A stretch of DNA of 64,000 nt from Motiliproteus sp. MSK22-1 (GCF_001968815.1 NZ_MIEQ01000010.1:1-64000), one strand, 5' to 3'; numbered from the stretch's first letter, positions 46,240-56,059 are shown. Numbers and translations are program-made. Notes: a model not told the origin generated them from the sequence alone.

Positions 46240-48861
46240 ATGGAATCATCGATTTTTCGATACATTTTACGCTACACCTTAAAAGACCAGATTCTTATAT
46301 TGATTCTGACTGTTTTGTCCTTGCCGTTTCTCTATGCAACGCTGGAAGTCCCCAAACTAATTATCAACGACGCTATTGGTGGCGCTAATGTCCCTGACAA
46401 TTTGTTTGGCTATCCGGTCGATCAACTGACTTATTTGCTTGTACTCTGTTTGACCTTTTTAGTGCTGGTGATTGTCAACGGCGGTATGAAGTATGTGTTA
46501 AATGTCTATCGTGGGGTCGTTGGCGAACGAATGCTGCGGCGACTGAGATTTGATCTTTTTAGTCGTATCCTGAGATTCCCGGTCCCCCATTTTAAGAAAG
46601 TATCACAAGGAGAGGTTATCCCGATTATAACCGCTGAAACTGAACCCTTGGGCGGGTTTATCGGTGAAGCATTTGCACTTCCCGCATTTCAAGGGGGAAT
46701 TTTACTGACCTACCTGTTCTTTATTTTTAATCAGGATGTACTTCTTGGCATAGTTGCAACTGCGCTCTATCCCTTCCAGCTTTACATTATTCCTAAGCTG
46801 CAACGTAAAGTGAACGCCCTCGGCAAAGAGCGAGTGCTGGCGGCACGAAAACTGGGTGATCGAATTGGGGATTCGATATCTGGAATTCAGGAAGTTCATG
46901 CTAACGATACTTCACATTTTGAACGAGCGGTTATCAGTCAGCGATTGGGTTTGATCTACAAGATTCGTTTCGAGATTTATAAGAAGAAGTTTTTTATTAA
47001 GTTTTTAAATAATTTCCTTGCACAGGTTACTCCTTTCTTCTTTTATCTGTTTGGTGGCTACTACATTATCCAGGGTGAATTGTCACTGGGGGCGTTAGTA
47101 GCCGTTCTTGCCGCATACAAGGATTTGAGTTCTCCCTGGAAAGAGCTACTTAAGTTCTACCAAACAAAAGAAGATGTTCGCATCAAATACGAACAGATTA
47201 TCGACCAGTTCCAGCCACAAAGCATGCTGGATACAAAACTTCAGGAATCTCCCCCTTTAGAGCTGGATGCTAATCGCGGTGGCTGGGAAGGTACCAACGT
47301 TTATTATGAAGAGCAGGGAATTGGTCAGGTTGATCGTTTATCCTTCAAGCTTGATCTAAATACTCATTCTGCCATTGTTGGTATCGGCTCCAGTGGTAAG
47401 GAAGAGCTGGGACAGTTATTGGCTAGACTGATAACGCCTACGCAAGGGAGGTTGAGCCTTGCTGGGATGGACATGCGAAACCTGCCTGAGTCTGTAATAG
47501 GAAAGTATGTAGCCTATGTAGGAGCCAATGCCCATCATTTTTCCGGTTCAATCAGGGATAATCTTATTTATTCTCTGAGACATCGTCCGATAGAGGAGCG
47601 GGATAGTCCTGAGCGGCAGCAGGAAATTAGTAGCGCGAAGCTGTCAGGAAACAGCATAGATGACCCTGATGCAAACTGGGTTGATGAAGAAGCATTGGAT
47701 CTAGCCGCTGAGCAGACTTTAACAGCTCATATCCATCGAGTATTAGCGCAGTCGGATCTCAATAATGATCTCTTTCAGCTCGGACTTCTGGGCACCCTGG
47801 CCGATCATCATCAGCAGCAACATCTTGAGGAACAAGTGCTCAAGGCCCGGGAAATGATTCACAAACAATTACAGGAGGGGGCGTACAAAGGCTTGGTCGA
47901 GTTATTTGACTGGAATAAATACAACACCAACCTGACTGTTTTGGAAAATATTCTCTTTAGTCCCGGAAAAAGAACAGGTTTTGATCGTAATAAACTTGCT
48001 GGTAATGAACAGCTACAGGCTTTTCTGGACAAGCAGGGGTTATTGGAAGATTTCTTGGTGATCGGCCGTGAAATTACCGAAATTATGGTTGATTTGTTCT
48101 CTGATATTGATGAAAACAGTGATCTGTTTGAGCGATTCAGTTTTATCAGCGCGGATGAATTACCGGCATATGCTGAATTGCTAAAACAGACCAAGGATCG
48201 GAAAATAGGTAAAGAAGAAAAAGAAATTTGTGAAAAACTTCTCTCCCTGACTTTCCAATTAAGCACTGCTCGTCACCGTTTGGGTTTGATAGATGAAATT
48301 TTGCAGAAACGAATTCTTCAAGCCCGTTCTGCACTGGTTGAAGAAATTGCCAGTAGTGATCTGAAACTGGAGTTTTTTGATAGCTATCGTTATAACTCTG
48401 ATCTTAATCTCCAGGATAATATGTTGTTTGGTAAAATGGTTTATGGTCAGGCCAGAGCAGAGGAAAAGGTTACGGCTCTTATCCATCAGGTTGTCACTGA
48501 GCTGGGGCTTGAGGAAGGTATCATAGAAGTTGGACTGGACTATGATGTGGGCACTTCCGGCATGCGTCTATCATCGGTGCAACGGCAAAAGCTGGCGATT
48601 GCCCGGGCATTGGTGAAAAAGCCTGAAGTACTGATTCTCAATGAGGCGACTTCAGGTTTTGACCCTGCTGCGGAGACCAGAATGCTTGTTTCTCTTCGCG
48701 ACGCACTGGAAGGTCGTGGGTTGGTTTACATAACCAGCCGAGCAGTGCAGGCTAAAAACTTTGACAATATTATTGTTCTGGAAAAGGGGCGCTTAATGGA
48801 ACAAGGGACGTATGAACATCTGAGTCAGAACGGTAAAGTTCTTCCTCAGATGCTGGGATAA
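46240..48861 (+). CDS. Atypical ABC protein with degenerate, enlarged ATPase domain
   Basis: This 873-residue protein has an exporter-type membrane domain (about 1-310, including GVVGERMLRRLRFDLFSRIL near 90) followed by a single ATPase domain that is very unusual. Walker A is GIGSSGKE (381-388), with Glu where Ser/Thr binds Mg; the signature is LSSVQ (777-781) instead of LSGGQ; Walker B ends LNEAT, with Asn801 where Asp is usual but catalytic Glu802 kept. Walker A and signature are about 390 residues apart rather than about 100. The extra region holds two more copies of the DNxLF/ENILF motif (near 564 and 723) that normally occurs once. It may be a structural or very slow pump. It adjoins the glycan block. 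Confidence 0.85.
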   Translation: MESSIFRYILRYTLKDQILILILTVLSLPFLYATLEVPKLIINDAIGGANVPDNLFGYPVDQLTYLLVLCLTFLVLVIVNGGMKYVLNVYRGVVGERMLRRLRFDLFSRILRFPVPHFKKVSQGEVIPIITAETEPLGGFIGEAFALPAFQGGILLTYLFFIFNQDVLLGIVATALYPFQLYIIPKLQRKVNALGKERVLAARKLGDRIGDSISGIQEVHANDTSHFERAVISQRLGLIYKIRFEIYKKKFFIKFLNNFLAQVTPFFFYLFGGYYIIQGELSLGALVAVLAAYKDLSSPWKELLKFYQTKEDVRIKYEQIIDQFQPQSMLDTKLQESPPLELDANRGGWEGTNVYYEEQGIGQVDRLSFKLDLNTHSAIVGIGSSGKEELGQLLARLITPTQGRLSLAGMDMRNLPESVIGKYVAYVGANAHHFSGSIRDNLIYSLRHRPIEERDSPERQQEISSAKLSGNSIDDPDANWVDEEALDLAAEQTLTAHIHRVLAQSDLNNDLFQLGLLGTLADHHQQQHLEEQVLKAREMIHKQLQEGAYKGLVELFDWNKYNTNLTVLENILFSPGKRTGFDRNKLAGNEQLQAFLDKQGLLEDFLVIGREITEIMVDLFSDIDENSDLFERFSFISADELPAYAELLKQTKDRKIGKEEKEICEKLLSLTFQLSTARHRLGLIDEILQKRILQARSALVEEIASSDLKLEFFDSYRYNSDLNLQDNMLFGKMVYGQARAEEKVTALIHQVVTELGLEEGIIEVGLDYDVGTSGMRLSSVQRQKLAIARALVKKPEVLILNEATSGFDPAAETRMLVSLRDALEGRGLVYITSRAVQAKNFDNIIVLEKGRLMEQGTYEHLSQNGKVLPQMLG

Positions 48862-48950
48862 TCTGAGAGGGTTTTCTTTTTTCGTCACTCCGCTCTCGGT
48901 TATTGGGTCTAAAGATCTTTATCGCAATGTTCGAATAAGCGGGATCCATA

Positions 48951-50153
48951 TTAGTTTTTATAGGGATCAGCTGCGTCTCGAAGACCATCTCCAAAGAAGT
49001 TAAAGGCCAGAATGATAACAATGACCGGGACTACAGGCAGCATCAACCAAGGATAAATAGCAACGACGTTGATATTTTGGGCTTCGTTCAGCAGAACTCC
49101 CCAGCTGGTAATTGGTGGTCTTAAACCCAGACCCAGAAAGCTCAAGGCCGTTTCACCCAGAATCATCGCCGGGATTGACAAAGTGGCTGAAGCAATAAGG
49201 TGGCTAAAAAAGCCAGGGAGTAAGTGGCGGCCAATTATTCTTGAGGGGCGGGCTCCCATTAATTGTGCGGCGCTGCAATAGTCTTCTTCTCTTAGAGCAA
49301 GAAGTTTCGATCTTACGGCTCTGGCCAGACCTGTCCAGTCTAGCAAGGCCAGAATGATAGTAATGCCAAAGAATACCCAGATAGGACTCCATGTCACTGG
49401 TAGCACCGCAGATAAGGCCATCCATAAAGGTAGCTCTGGAAAGGAGCGAATGACTTCAGTTATACGCTGGACGGTGGCATCAACCCAGCCTCCATAATAG
49501 CCCGCTAAGCCACCGATAACGATGCCGAGAAGAAAACTGAGACTGATACCTACCAGTCCGATGACCATGGATATCCGTGCTCCATAGATAACTCTGGAGA
49601 ACATGTCCCTTCCCAGGCGGTCGGTGCCAAATAAAAAGAAATTGGCGTTGTCCGGCGCGCAGATTAGATGCAGGTCAGCGTCCCATTGGCCCCAGAATTT
49701 ATAGGGGTCTCCGTGGCAGAAAAACTCCAGGGGATAAACTTTGCTGGTATCTTCCTGATATACCCTGAGCAACTTTTCCATATTGAGCTCATAACCCCAG
49801 CCATAGACGAAAGGACCTATAAACTCTCCTTCGTGAAAAAAGTGCACGGGCTGGGGAGGGGAATAAATAAAATCAGTATGTCTTGTCGGTAATGCATAGG
49901 GCGCCATAAATTCACTGATCAGTATAGAGGCGTACATGGCCGCAAGCAGAATGCCGCAAACCAGCGCCAGGCGGTGTCGTTTAAAACGTAACCACATTAA
50001 CTTCCACTGAGAGGCCAGGTAATACTTTTCCTGCTCAGGTGTTAGATGCTCAATACTATGGGGATCAAAGGGTTTTCTGGAAACATAGTGCTCGTTCAGG
50101 TCATCATTATTATTCGTTCCATCAGGGTTTCCGGTTCCTTGAATGGTGCTCAT
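48951..50153 (-). CDS. Peptide/nickel-type ABC permease, OppC-like
   Basis: This 400-residue permease has a long N-terminal extension, one helix near 55-75, a large periplasmic segment with a His/Tyr-rich stretch and Cys residues (FFCHGDPYKFWGQWDADLHL near 143), and the OppC-type transmembrane core with FGTDRLGRDMFSRVIYGARI near 180 and the EAA-like segment AAQLMGARPSRIIGRHLLPG near 300. It is the last gene of the operon; its start overlaps the OppB-like gene by four bases (ATGA). It imports peptides or a similar solute with the other subunits. The substrate is unknown because no binding protein is in view. Confidence 0.88.
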   Translation of the reverse strand: MSTIQGTGNPDGTNNNDDLNEHYVSRKPFDPHSIEHLTPEQEKYYLASQWKLMWLRFKRHRLALVCGILLAAMYASILISEFMAPYALPTRHTDFIYSPPQPVHFFHEGEFIGPFVYGWGYELNMEKLLRVYQEDTSKVYPLEFFCHGDPYKFWGQWDADLHLICAPDNANFFLFGTDRLGRDMFSRVIYGARISMVIGLVGISLSFLLGIVIGGLAGYYGGWVDATVQRITEVIRSFPELPLWMALSAVLPVTWSPIWVFFGITIILALLDWTGLARAVRSKLLALREEDYCSAAQLMGARPSRIIGRHLLPGFFSHLIASATLSIPAMILGETALSFLGLGLRPPITSWGVLLNEAQNINVVAIYPWLMLPVVPVIVIILAFNFFGDGLRDAADPYKN

Positions 50154-51148
50154 CGGCTCGTCCCTCCCTGCAAACGGATTCTCGGATCAAGCAGCGCCAG
50201 AGCAAGATCAGATACTAATACACCGACTACTGTCAGAATGGCCAGGAACATTAGAAATGAGCCAGCCAGATACATATCCTGACTCTGTAATGCACTGATG
50301 AGAATAGGGCCTGTTGTGGGTAGAGACAGCACTACTGCGACAATTTCTGCTCCAGATATGATGCTCGGCAGCATGTTTCCTATATCTGAAATAAAGAAAT
50401 TCAGAGCAACTCTCAGTGGGTATTTTACCAGTAACTTAAACGGTGGAACTCCTTTTGCTCTGGCGGTAACCACGTAGGGTTTGTGCAATTCATCAAGCAG
50501 ATTAGCCCGTAATCGGCGAATCATTGCAGCAGTGCCGGAAGTGCCTATCACCACGATGGGTATCCACAGGTGCTCAAGCACAGACTCAAGCTTTTCCCAG
50601 CTCCAGGGTGCATCTATATACTTAGGGTCCATCAATCCACCGATAGAGGTGCCAAAGTAGACGTTGGCAAAATAAAGCATCACAAGTGCCAGTAGAAAGT
50701 TGGGTGTAGCTAAGCCAAGAAACCCTACGAGAGTAAGCCCGTAATCTCCCCAGCTATATTGATGAGTGGCGGAATACATACCTATAGGAAACGCAATCAA
50801 CCAGGTAAAGATGATGGTAAAGATTGAAATGATGGTGGTCAGGAACAACCTGTCTCCAACGACGTCTGTGACAGGAAGTCCATATTCAAACGAGTAGCCA
50901 AAGTCTCCATGAAGCATTCCGGTGGCCCAGGTGAAATACTGGACCATAAAGGGTTCATCCAGCCCGTATTGCTCTCGGAGAATCATTATTTGATGGGGGT
51001 CTACGGATTCTCCCTGGCTCTCGAGTTCGGCAATATAACTTTCCAGATAATCGCCTGGAGGCAGTTGGATAATTACAAATATGATAAAGCTAATAATGAT
51101 CAGCGTAGGAATCATCAACATAAAACGGTGGAGAATATAACGAGCCAT
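50150..51148 (-). CDS. Peptide/nickel-type ABC permease, OppB-like
   Basis: This 332-residue permease has the OppB/DppB pattern: MARYILHRFMLMIPTLIIIS at the start, a periplasmic stretch with EQYGLDEPFMVQYFTW near 60-75, then five more helices with the EAA loop YVVTARAKGVPPFKLLVKYP near 230. Its ATG shares a TAATG junction with the 56-residue ORF upstream, and its end overlaps OppC-like by four bases, so translation is coupled throughout. It forms the inner-membrane pore with the OppC-like partner. Confidence 0.9.
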   Translation of the reverse strand: MARYILHRFMLMIPTLIIISFIIFVIIQLPPGDYLESYIAELESQGESVDPHQIMILREQYGLDEPFMVQYFTWATGMLHGDFGYSFEYGLPVTDVVGDRLFLTTIISIFTIIFTWLIAFPIGMYSATHQYSWGDYGLTLVGFLGLATPNFLLALVMLYFANVYFGTSIGGLMDPKYIDAPWSWEKLESVLEHLWIPIVVIGTSGTAAMIRRLRANLLDELHKPYVVTARAKGVPPFKLLVKYPLRVALNFFISDIGNMLPSIISGAEIVAVVLSLPTTGPILISALQSQDMYLAGSFLMFLAILTVVGVLVSDLALALLDPRIRLQGGTSR

Positions 51149-51318
51149 TAGCGTTCCCCTTGTGATGTTGTTTCGCGCGTATCCATAAACTCAGGGCGTA
51201 CTTTCTTAGTTATTATTCTGATGACCAGATCTGTTATTTCATTTTGGGCACCGTATGCCAGCGATTCCATTTCCATAAGCGATGCTCGTAACGAGCTGAT
51301 ACCAGGATACTGAGTCAT
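51148..51318 (-). CDS. 56-residue ORF coupled within the peptide-ABC operon
   Basis: A short frame runs from ATG 51318 to TAA 51148. Its ATG overlaps the stop of the ATPase gene (ATGA) and its stop overlaps the ATG of the OppB-like gene (TAATG). Both junctions are tight translational coupling, which is hard to explain by chance. The peptide starts [19 protein letters not shown], then LAYGAQNEITDLVIRIITKKV, and is polar with a short amphipathic helix; it has no signal or membrane segment. Function unknown. Alternatives are the remnant of a longer gene or a leader-like spacer ORF. Confidence 0.6.
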   Translation of the reverse strand: MTQYPGISSLRASLMEMESLAYGAQNEITDLVIRIITKKVRPEFMDTRETTSQGER

Positions 51319-53282
51319 GAGGCCTGAATCTCTTGCTGACGGCTGACACTGACTCGAACCAGGTGATCGGGCTCGACCTCCTGTAACTGAGAAGGGGTGT
51401 CGTCACTAAGGCAATAGGGGGCTGGCCAGTAATCAGGAACATTGTGGCGGCCTTCACTGAGTAGTTCGAAATCCAGCGGACGGTCCAGATCAGGATAAGG
51501 GACTGCGGCTAACAACGCTTTAGTATACGGGTGCTGAGGATTTCTAAAGAGCTGTTCACGATGCCCTATTTCAACCAGTTGCCCGCGACACATGACACCA
51601 ATGCGATTGGCTATATAGTCCACAACGGCCAAATTGTGGGAGATAAACAGATAGGTTAAGCCCAGCTCTTTTTGCAGGTCTTTTAATAAGTTAAGAATTT
51701 GAGCTTGTACAGAAACATCCAGTGCTGACACCGGCTCGTCAAATATCAGTAGCTGTGGGTCCAGGGCTAAGGCTCTTGCGATACTTATTCGCTGTCGTTG
51801 GCCGCCGGAAAAACTGTGGGGATAACGATTAAGATATCGAGGGTCCATCCCTACGAGTCCCATCAACTCTTTGGCGCGTTTGAGTTGTGCGGCCCGATCA
51901 CCGAAATTGTGGATGACCATGGGTTCCAGCAGCGTGTTCAGAACGGTCATTCGAGGGTTAAGAGCGCTGTAGGGATCCTGGAAAACAATTCTCATTTTAG
52001 GTCGAAAGGCACGTAGTTCCTCATCATTCAGTTTGAGCAGATCTACCATTCGTCCTCGATCGTTGTAAATTATTTTACCCTTATCTGGACGTATGGCTCG
52101 CATCAGCATTTTGCTCAGTGTTGTCTTGCCGCAGCCACTTTCTCCCACCAGACCGAAACATTCACCGCACTCAATTTCAAGATTAAAGTCACTCACAGCC
52201 GTTAATTGTTCTTCAGGCTTCTTTCCAAACAGGCTACGGCTGCGGTTAGTAAACTTCTTACTCAGGTTGCTGACTTGAAGGTGGGGACCAGCCTTGCGTT
52301 GTTCTTCGGTCCAGGGGGTACAGTGATGGTGAAAGTGTTCAATATTGTGTTGAATCTCCCGAATAGGAGTTAGACGTTCACCTTCATGCATGTCAAAGTG
52401 GGGCACTGCGCTAAAGAGGGCCTTTAAATATGGATGCTGTGGATCTTTGAAAAGTTTTTTTGCAGGCCCTCTTTCCATCACTTCACCGTGATACATGACT
52501 ACGACGTCATCAGCCATATTTGCAACCACACCCAGATCATGGGTGATCAGTAAGACGGCCATGCCCAGTTCTTTCTGTAGTGATTTGATCAGCTGCAAGA
52601 TTTGCGCTTGAACAGTCACATCCAGTGCTGTCGTTGGCTCATCGGCAATCAGTAACGAAGGATGGCATATCAAAGCCATAGCGATCATGGCGCGTTGCCG
52701 AAGTCCTCCCGAAAGTTCAAATGGATATTGTTTGATTGCTTGTTTGGGATGGGGGAAGCCTACCAGGCGCAACATATCGATAGTGGCGTTCTTAGCTTCA
52801 TTCTTGTCCACGTTGCGATGCAATAACATCGCCTCGCTTATCTGGTCACCGATGCTGTGCATGGGTGATAACGAAACCATTGGTTCCTGAAAAATAATCG
52901 ATATTTGATTGCCTCGGATATCCTGCATTTGAGGGCTTCTTGGATGCAGCTTCGCGATATTAACGGTTTGATCCGTGTCTGTATCAGTAAATAATATTTC
53001 GCCGGCAGTCACCTCTGCGGTGTTGGGAAGAATTCCAAGAATTGCCTGGGAGGTCACGGTTTTACCCGACCCTGACTCGCCAACTATCGCAAGGGTTTTA
53101 CCCGGCATTAACGCGAAGGAGACATCCTTCAGAGCCGGAACACGGGATCCATGGAGGTGAAAGTCCACGGCCAACTGCTTTACTTCGAGTAAAGGGCGGA
53201 TTGGTCCATCTCCTATTCCTGATCGGTATCTATTTATGCTGCATTTATCAAAAGTAAGCGATACAGCCAAATATGCAAGCAC
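51315..53282 (-). CDS. Dual-domain peptide-type ABC ATPase (YejF/Gsi-like)
   Basis: This 655-residue protein has two ATP-binding cassettes. The first runs about 32-290, with GESGSGKT near 73, ELSGGLRQR near 185 and [12 protein letters not shown] near 205. The second runs about 335-600, with GESGCGKT near 395, FSGGQRQR near 510 and [12 protein letters not shown] near 530. Each ends with the oligopeptide-type extension. This double-ATPase form powers importers such as YejABEF and GsiABCD. GTG 53282 is used, but the conserved part begins near residue 31 and the true start is unclear. First gene of the operon. Confidence 0.88.
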   Translation of the reverse strand: MLAYLAVSLTFDKCSINRYRSGIGDGPIRPLLEVKQLAVDFHLHGSRVPALKDVSFALMPGKTLAIVGESGSGKTVTSQAILGILPNTAEVTAGEILFTDTDTDQTVNIAKLHPRSPQMQDIRGNQISIIFQEPMVSLSPMHSIGDQISEAMLLHRNVDKNEAKNATIDMLRLVGFPHPKQAIKQYPFELSGGLRQRAMIAMALICHPSLLIADEPTTALDVTVQAQILQLIKSLQKELGMAVLLITHDLGVVANMADDVVVMYHGEVMERGPAKKLFKDPQHPYLKALFSAVPHFDMHEGERLTPIREIQHNIEHFHHHCTPWTEEQRKAGPHLQVSNLSKKFTNRSRSLFGKKPEEQLTAVSDFNLEIECGECFGLVGESGCGKTTLSKMLMRAIRPDKGKIIYNDRGRMVDLLKLNDEELRAFRPKMRIVFQDPYSALNPRMTVLNTLLEPMVIHNFGDRAAQLKRAKELMGLVGMDPRYLNRYPHSFSGGQRQRISIARALALDPQLLIFDEPVSALDVSVQAQILNLLKDLQKELGLTYLFISHNLAVVDYIANRIGVMCRGQLVEIGHREQLFRNPQHPYTKALLAAVPYPDLDRPLDFELLSEGRHNVPDYWPAPYCLSDDTPSQLQEVEPDHLVRVSVSRQQEIQAS

Positions 53283-53514
53283 AAATCTCTGAATGGTTTG
53301 AAATTATTCAGTTTTTTGTGGTCACAACTTGATGTTAATTTAGACTACGATACCTATTTGAAAACCACTACCGTGCTAATAATCGCGTGATTTCACCCTG
53401 CTTGTGGCTTTATAGTTGTTGTTATTCAGTGCTGTCGTAAGTGGATGACCTCAAAGGTTCCCTACTGACAGCCATTGCACCTACAATACAGTAGGAAGCG
53501 TATAAGGAAAACCA

Positions 53515-54120
53515 ATGAAGAGAGTAACAACCTTTTCTGTGGAAAATATTGACTGGAGCGGGTCTGTGAAACGAATAATTTCTGCTGTTCACTTTTTTTT
53601 CTTGTTGATGATCTTCTCTTCTTCGGCCTGGTCTGCAGAGGGGAGAAGTATCGAAGACTTCTATGGGGAGTTTGTCGGCCATGTTGTAACTAATAATGAT
53701 GGCAAAGAAATCGATAGAGATTTGAGTGTTTCCATAAGACCTGCAAAGCAGGACGGGCGTTTTATGGTGAAATGGGCAACGGTGATTCGAAAAACCAACG
53801 GTAAGCTTAAACGTAAGGTTTATAACATCAAATTTGCTCGAACTCATCGTCCGAATATTTACTCCTCTGCCATGAAAACCAATGTTTTTGGCGGTGCTGT
53901 AGCATTAGATCCGTTGAAGGGGGATCCTTTCGTCTGGGCTCGAATAAAGGGTGATACCTTGACTGTACATGCCTTAATCATCAGTGATGATGGAGGCTAT
54001 GAGATGCAGATTTATGACCGGACACTCAATGAAGAAGGATTGATGTTGAATTACGTGCTGAAAGATCGTGGTAATTACGTTAAAAAAATAACGACTCAGT
54101 TGGTAAGAGTCGCTGACTGA
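53515..54120 (+). CDS. Exported protein of unknown function
   Basis: This 201-residue protein has a signal peptide (RIISAVHFFFLLMIFSSSAW, cleavage likely after SSAWSA) followed by a beta-rich mature part with DFYGEFVGHVVTNNDG and a strand-rich C-terminus. ATG 53515 has AAGGA six to seven bases ahead; GTG 53566 also gives a good signal and cannot be excluded. It is not a recognised family. Its stop TGA overlaps the cyclase ATG by one base (TGATG), so the pair is coupled. A periplasmic input or accessory for the cyclase is plausible, though that is inference. Confidence 0.65.
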   Translation: MKRVTTFSVENIDWSGSVKRIISAVHFFFLLMIFSSSAWSAEGRSIEDFYGEFVGHVVTNNDGKEIDRDLSVSIRPAKQDGRFMVKWATVIRKTNGKLKRKVYNIKFARTHRPNIYSSAMKTNVFGGAVALDPLKGDPFVWARIKGDTLTVHALIISDDGGYEMQIYDRTLNEEGLMLNYVLKDRGNYVKKITTQLVRVAD

Positions 54121-55931
54121 TGCTGTTTCAGCAAATATCTTTTACCCGTCTGCTGACTTATGGTTTTGGCATAATCTTCATGTTGGGGCTTAGTGCTGTC
54201 CTTTATCTGGGAGTGGTTGGTGCGGAACGGAATACCCAGCAACTGCTATCGGAGATGGTCGAATCTACGATGGCAACCGTATCGAGTGAAATTAAAGAAC
54301 ACATGGATCCGGTTGAATCTCAGATGTGGTATTTACAGAAATATCTGAGTGATAGGGCCTTTGATATGGAAGATCACGGAGCTCTTAACCTTCTTCTGAA
54401 TGGTGCATTGGCATCAACCCCACAGGTTCTCGGTTTAGATTTTTTCCATATCGACAATGGACTGACCCATGCCAGTCGTAGCGGCCAGGATTTTGATACC
54501 AAACAGGTGCATCACACGGCTAAGATAAAGAAATACCTGAAAAACCCACCTACGGGCTTGGTACGGCTGCCTCCCGCCTGGAATGGTCGCTTGGGTCATA
54601 CAATTATTCCGGTCATTATTCCGATATATCAGGGAGAACATTTCAAAGGGGTACTTGCCGCTGTAATAAGCCTCGAAGCGATCTCTCAGTTTTTTAAAAA
54701 CTTATCAGATCAAGTTGGATTTCAGGTCTTTGCCTTGAGTGGTGAAGATCGAGTGCTGGCACACCCTGATTTGGTAAACCAAAGCAGAGTGTCCATGAGT
54801 GCAGATAACCCGATGCCACAGTTAGCTGACATGAAGAGCCGAGCAATGGTTGAGTTCTGGAACCCTAAGCGCAGGCCTGTTAAATGGCTGGAGTTAAAGG
54901 GGATCGAAGGGCATCGCTTAAGGATTGAAGGTACTGACTACATTTATTTTTATCAGCAGATACCCTCTCCACAGCGACAGCCTTTAACTGTTGGCATATA
55001 TCTTGAGCAGGAAGAGATGCCTGAGTGGGTTAAAAGGCTGGTCATCACTGCGGCGATGGGAGTTGTTCTTATTCTGATTCTATTGGTTGTTGTTGCTTGG
55101 GTCAGTCGTCGAATCGGAGCGAGCGTACAGCGAATCGTAATTGGATTTGATGCGATAAGCCATCAGGAGTTAGACAACATACCGCCACTGCCTGGCAGTC
55201 GTGTGGCTGAATTTGATAAAGTGGCTGAAGCCTATAACCGTATGCTGACCGAGATGAAACAGCACCAAACAGTGCAAAAACTGTTTGGCCAATATGTTCC
55301 TGAAGAAATAGCTCAAAAGTTGGTTCAGCAAAAAGGAAGTCTCGAGCCGCAGCAGGCGACTGCAACCATCCTGTTTTGTGATCTGGAGGCCTTTACCGCT
55401 CTGTCTGAAAAGCTTCACCCTCCTCAGATCGTAACACTGCTCAATAGCTTTTTTTCTGACGTGGTAGAAATGATTGAAGCGGAAGGAGGGGTTATAACGC
55501 AGTTTCAGGGGGATGCAGTCCTGGCTATTTTTAATGTCCCTTCAACCCAGATTGATCATGCTGACAGAGCTTACCGAGCGGCGCTGAATATTCAGCAACT
55601 GGTCTCATCAAAAATCTATGATGGCCAACGGTTACAGTGCCGAATAGGTATCAATACCGGAGATGTTATTGCTGGGAGTGTTGGAGCTAAGGATCGCCTG
55701 AACTATACCGTTCATGGTGATGCTGTTAATTTGGCGGCAAGATTAGAGGCCTTGAACAAAAACTATAATACAAGGATCCTGTTATCTGATTCCACCGTCG
55801 ATTTGCTGAGGGATCCTGAGCATCAGGAAAAGATGGTTTCAATTGGTGAAGTGCAGGTTCGAGGACGGCATCGTTCAGTGGCGCTCTATACTCCTCAAAC
55901 GATTTCCTACTTGAAGGAGAGGGCAGAATAA
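54120..55931 (+). CDS. Class III cyclase with dCache-like sensor and HAMP
   Basis: This 603-residue protein has a membrane helix (about 15-36), a dCache-like periplasmic sensor (about 45-300), a second helix (about 306-330), a HAMP-type linker and a class III cyclase domain (about 415-595). Metal aspartates lie in ILFCDLEAFTALSEK near 421 and in FQGDAVL near 464; the Asn/Arg pair is in VNLAARLEAL. As in the other cyclase here, adenine-specifying Lys is Gln (TQFQGD). It senses an external ligand and makes a cyclic nucleotide. Translationally coupled to the exported protein upstream. Confidence 0.88.
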   Translation: MLFQQISFTRLLTYGFGIIFMLGLSAVLYLGVVGAERNTQQLLSEMVESTMATVSSEIKEHMDPVESQMWYLQKYLSDRAFDMEDHGALNLLLNGALASTPQVLGLDFFHIDNGLTHASRSGQDFDTKQVHHTAKIKKYLKNPPTGLVRLPPAWNGRLGHTIIPVIIPIYQGEHFKGVLAAVISLEAISQFFKNLSDQVGFQVFALSGEDRVLAHPDLVNQSRVSMSADNPMPQLADMKSRAMVEFWNPKRRPVKWLELKGIEGHRLRIEGTDYIYFYQQIPSPQRQPLTVGIYLEQEEMPEWVKRLVITAAMGVVLILILLVVVAWVSRRIGASVQRIVIGFDAISHQELDNIPPLPGSRVAEFDKVAEAYNRMLTEMKQHQTVQKLFGQYVPEEIAQKLVQQKGSLEPQQATATILFCDLEAFTALSEKLHPPQIVTLLNSFFSDVVEMIEAEGGVITQFQGDAVLAIFNVPSTQIDHADRAYRAALNIQQLVSSKIYDGQRLQCRIGINTGDVIAGSVGAKDRLNYTVHGDAVNLAARLEALNKNYNTRILLSDSTVDLLRDPEHQEKMVSIGEVQVRGRHRSVALYTPQTISYLKERAE

Positions 55932-55991
55932 ACTCTTCTGCTGTGACTTTAAAAACTGATTTGAATCCCCTGATGCTGAACACTAAGCTAT

Positions 55992-56020
55992 ATCTGCAGG
56001 CGATAGATTAGCCTGCAGAT
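55992..56020. terminator. Hairpin between convergent cyclase and transaldolase genes
   Basis: A perfect ten-base inverted repeat (ATCTGCAGGC, complement GCCTGCAGAT) with a nine-base loop lies between the two stops. No long T run follows, but position and strength suit a shared transcript end. Confidence 0.5.
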
Positions 56021-56059
56021 GTTTAACAGTATTGCTGCTGTAGGATTTTCAGTAGAAGC

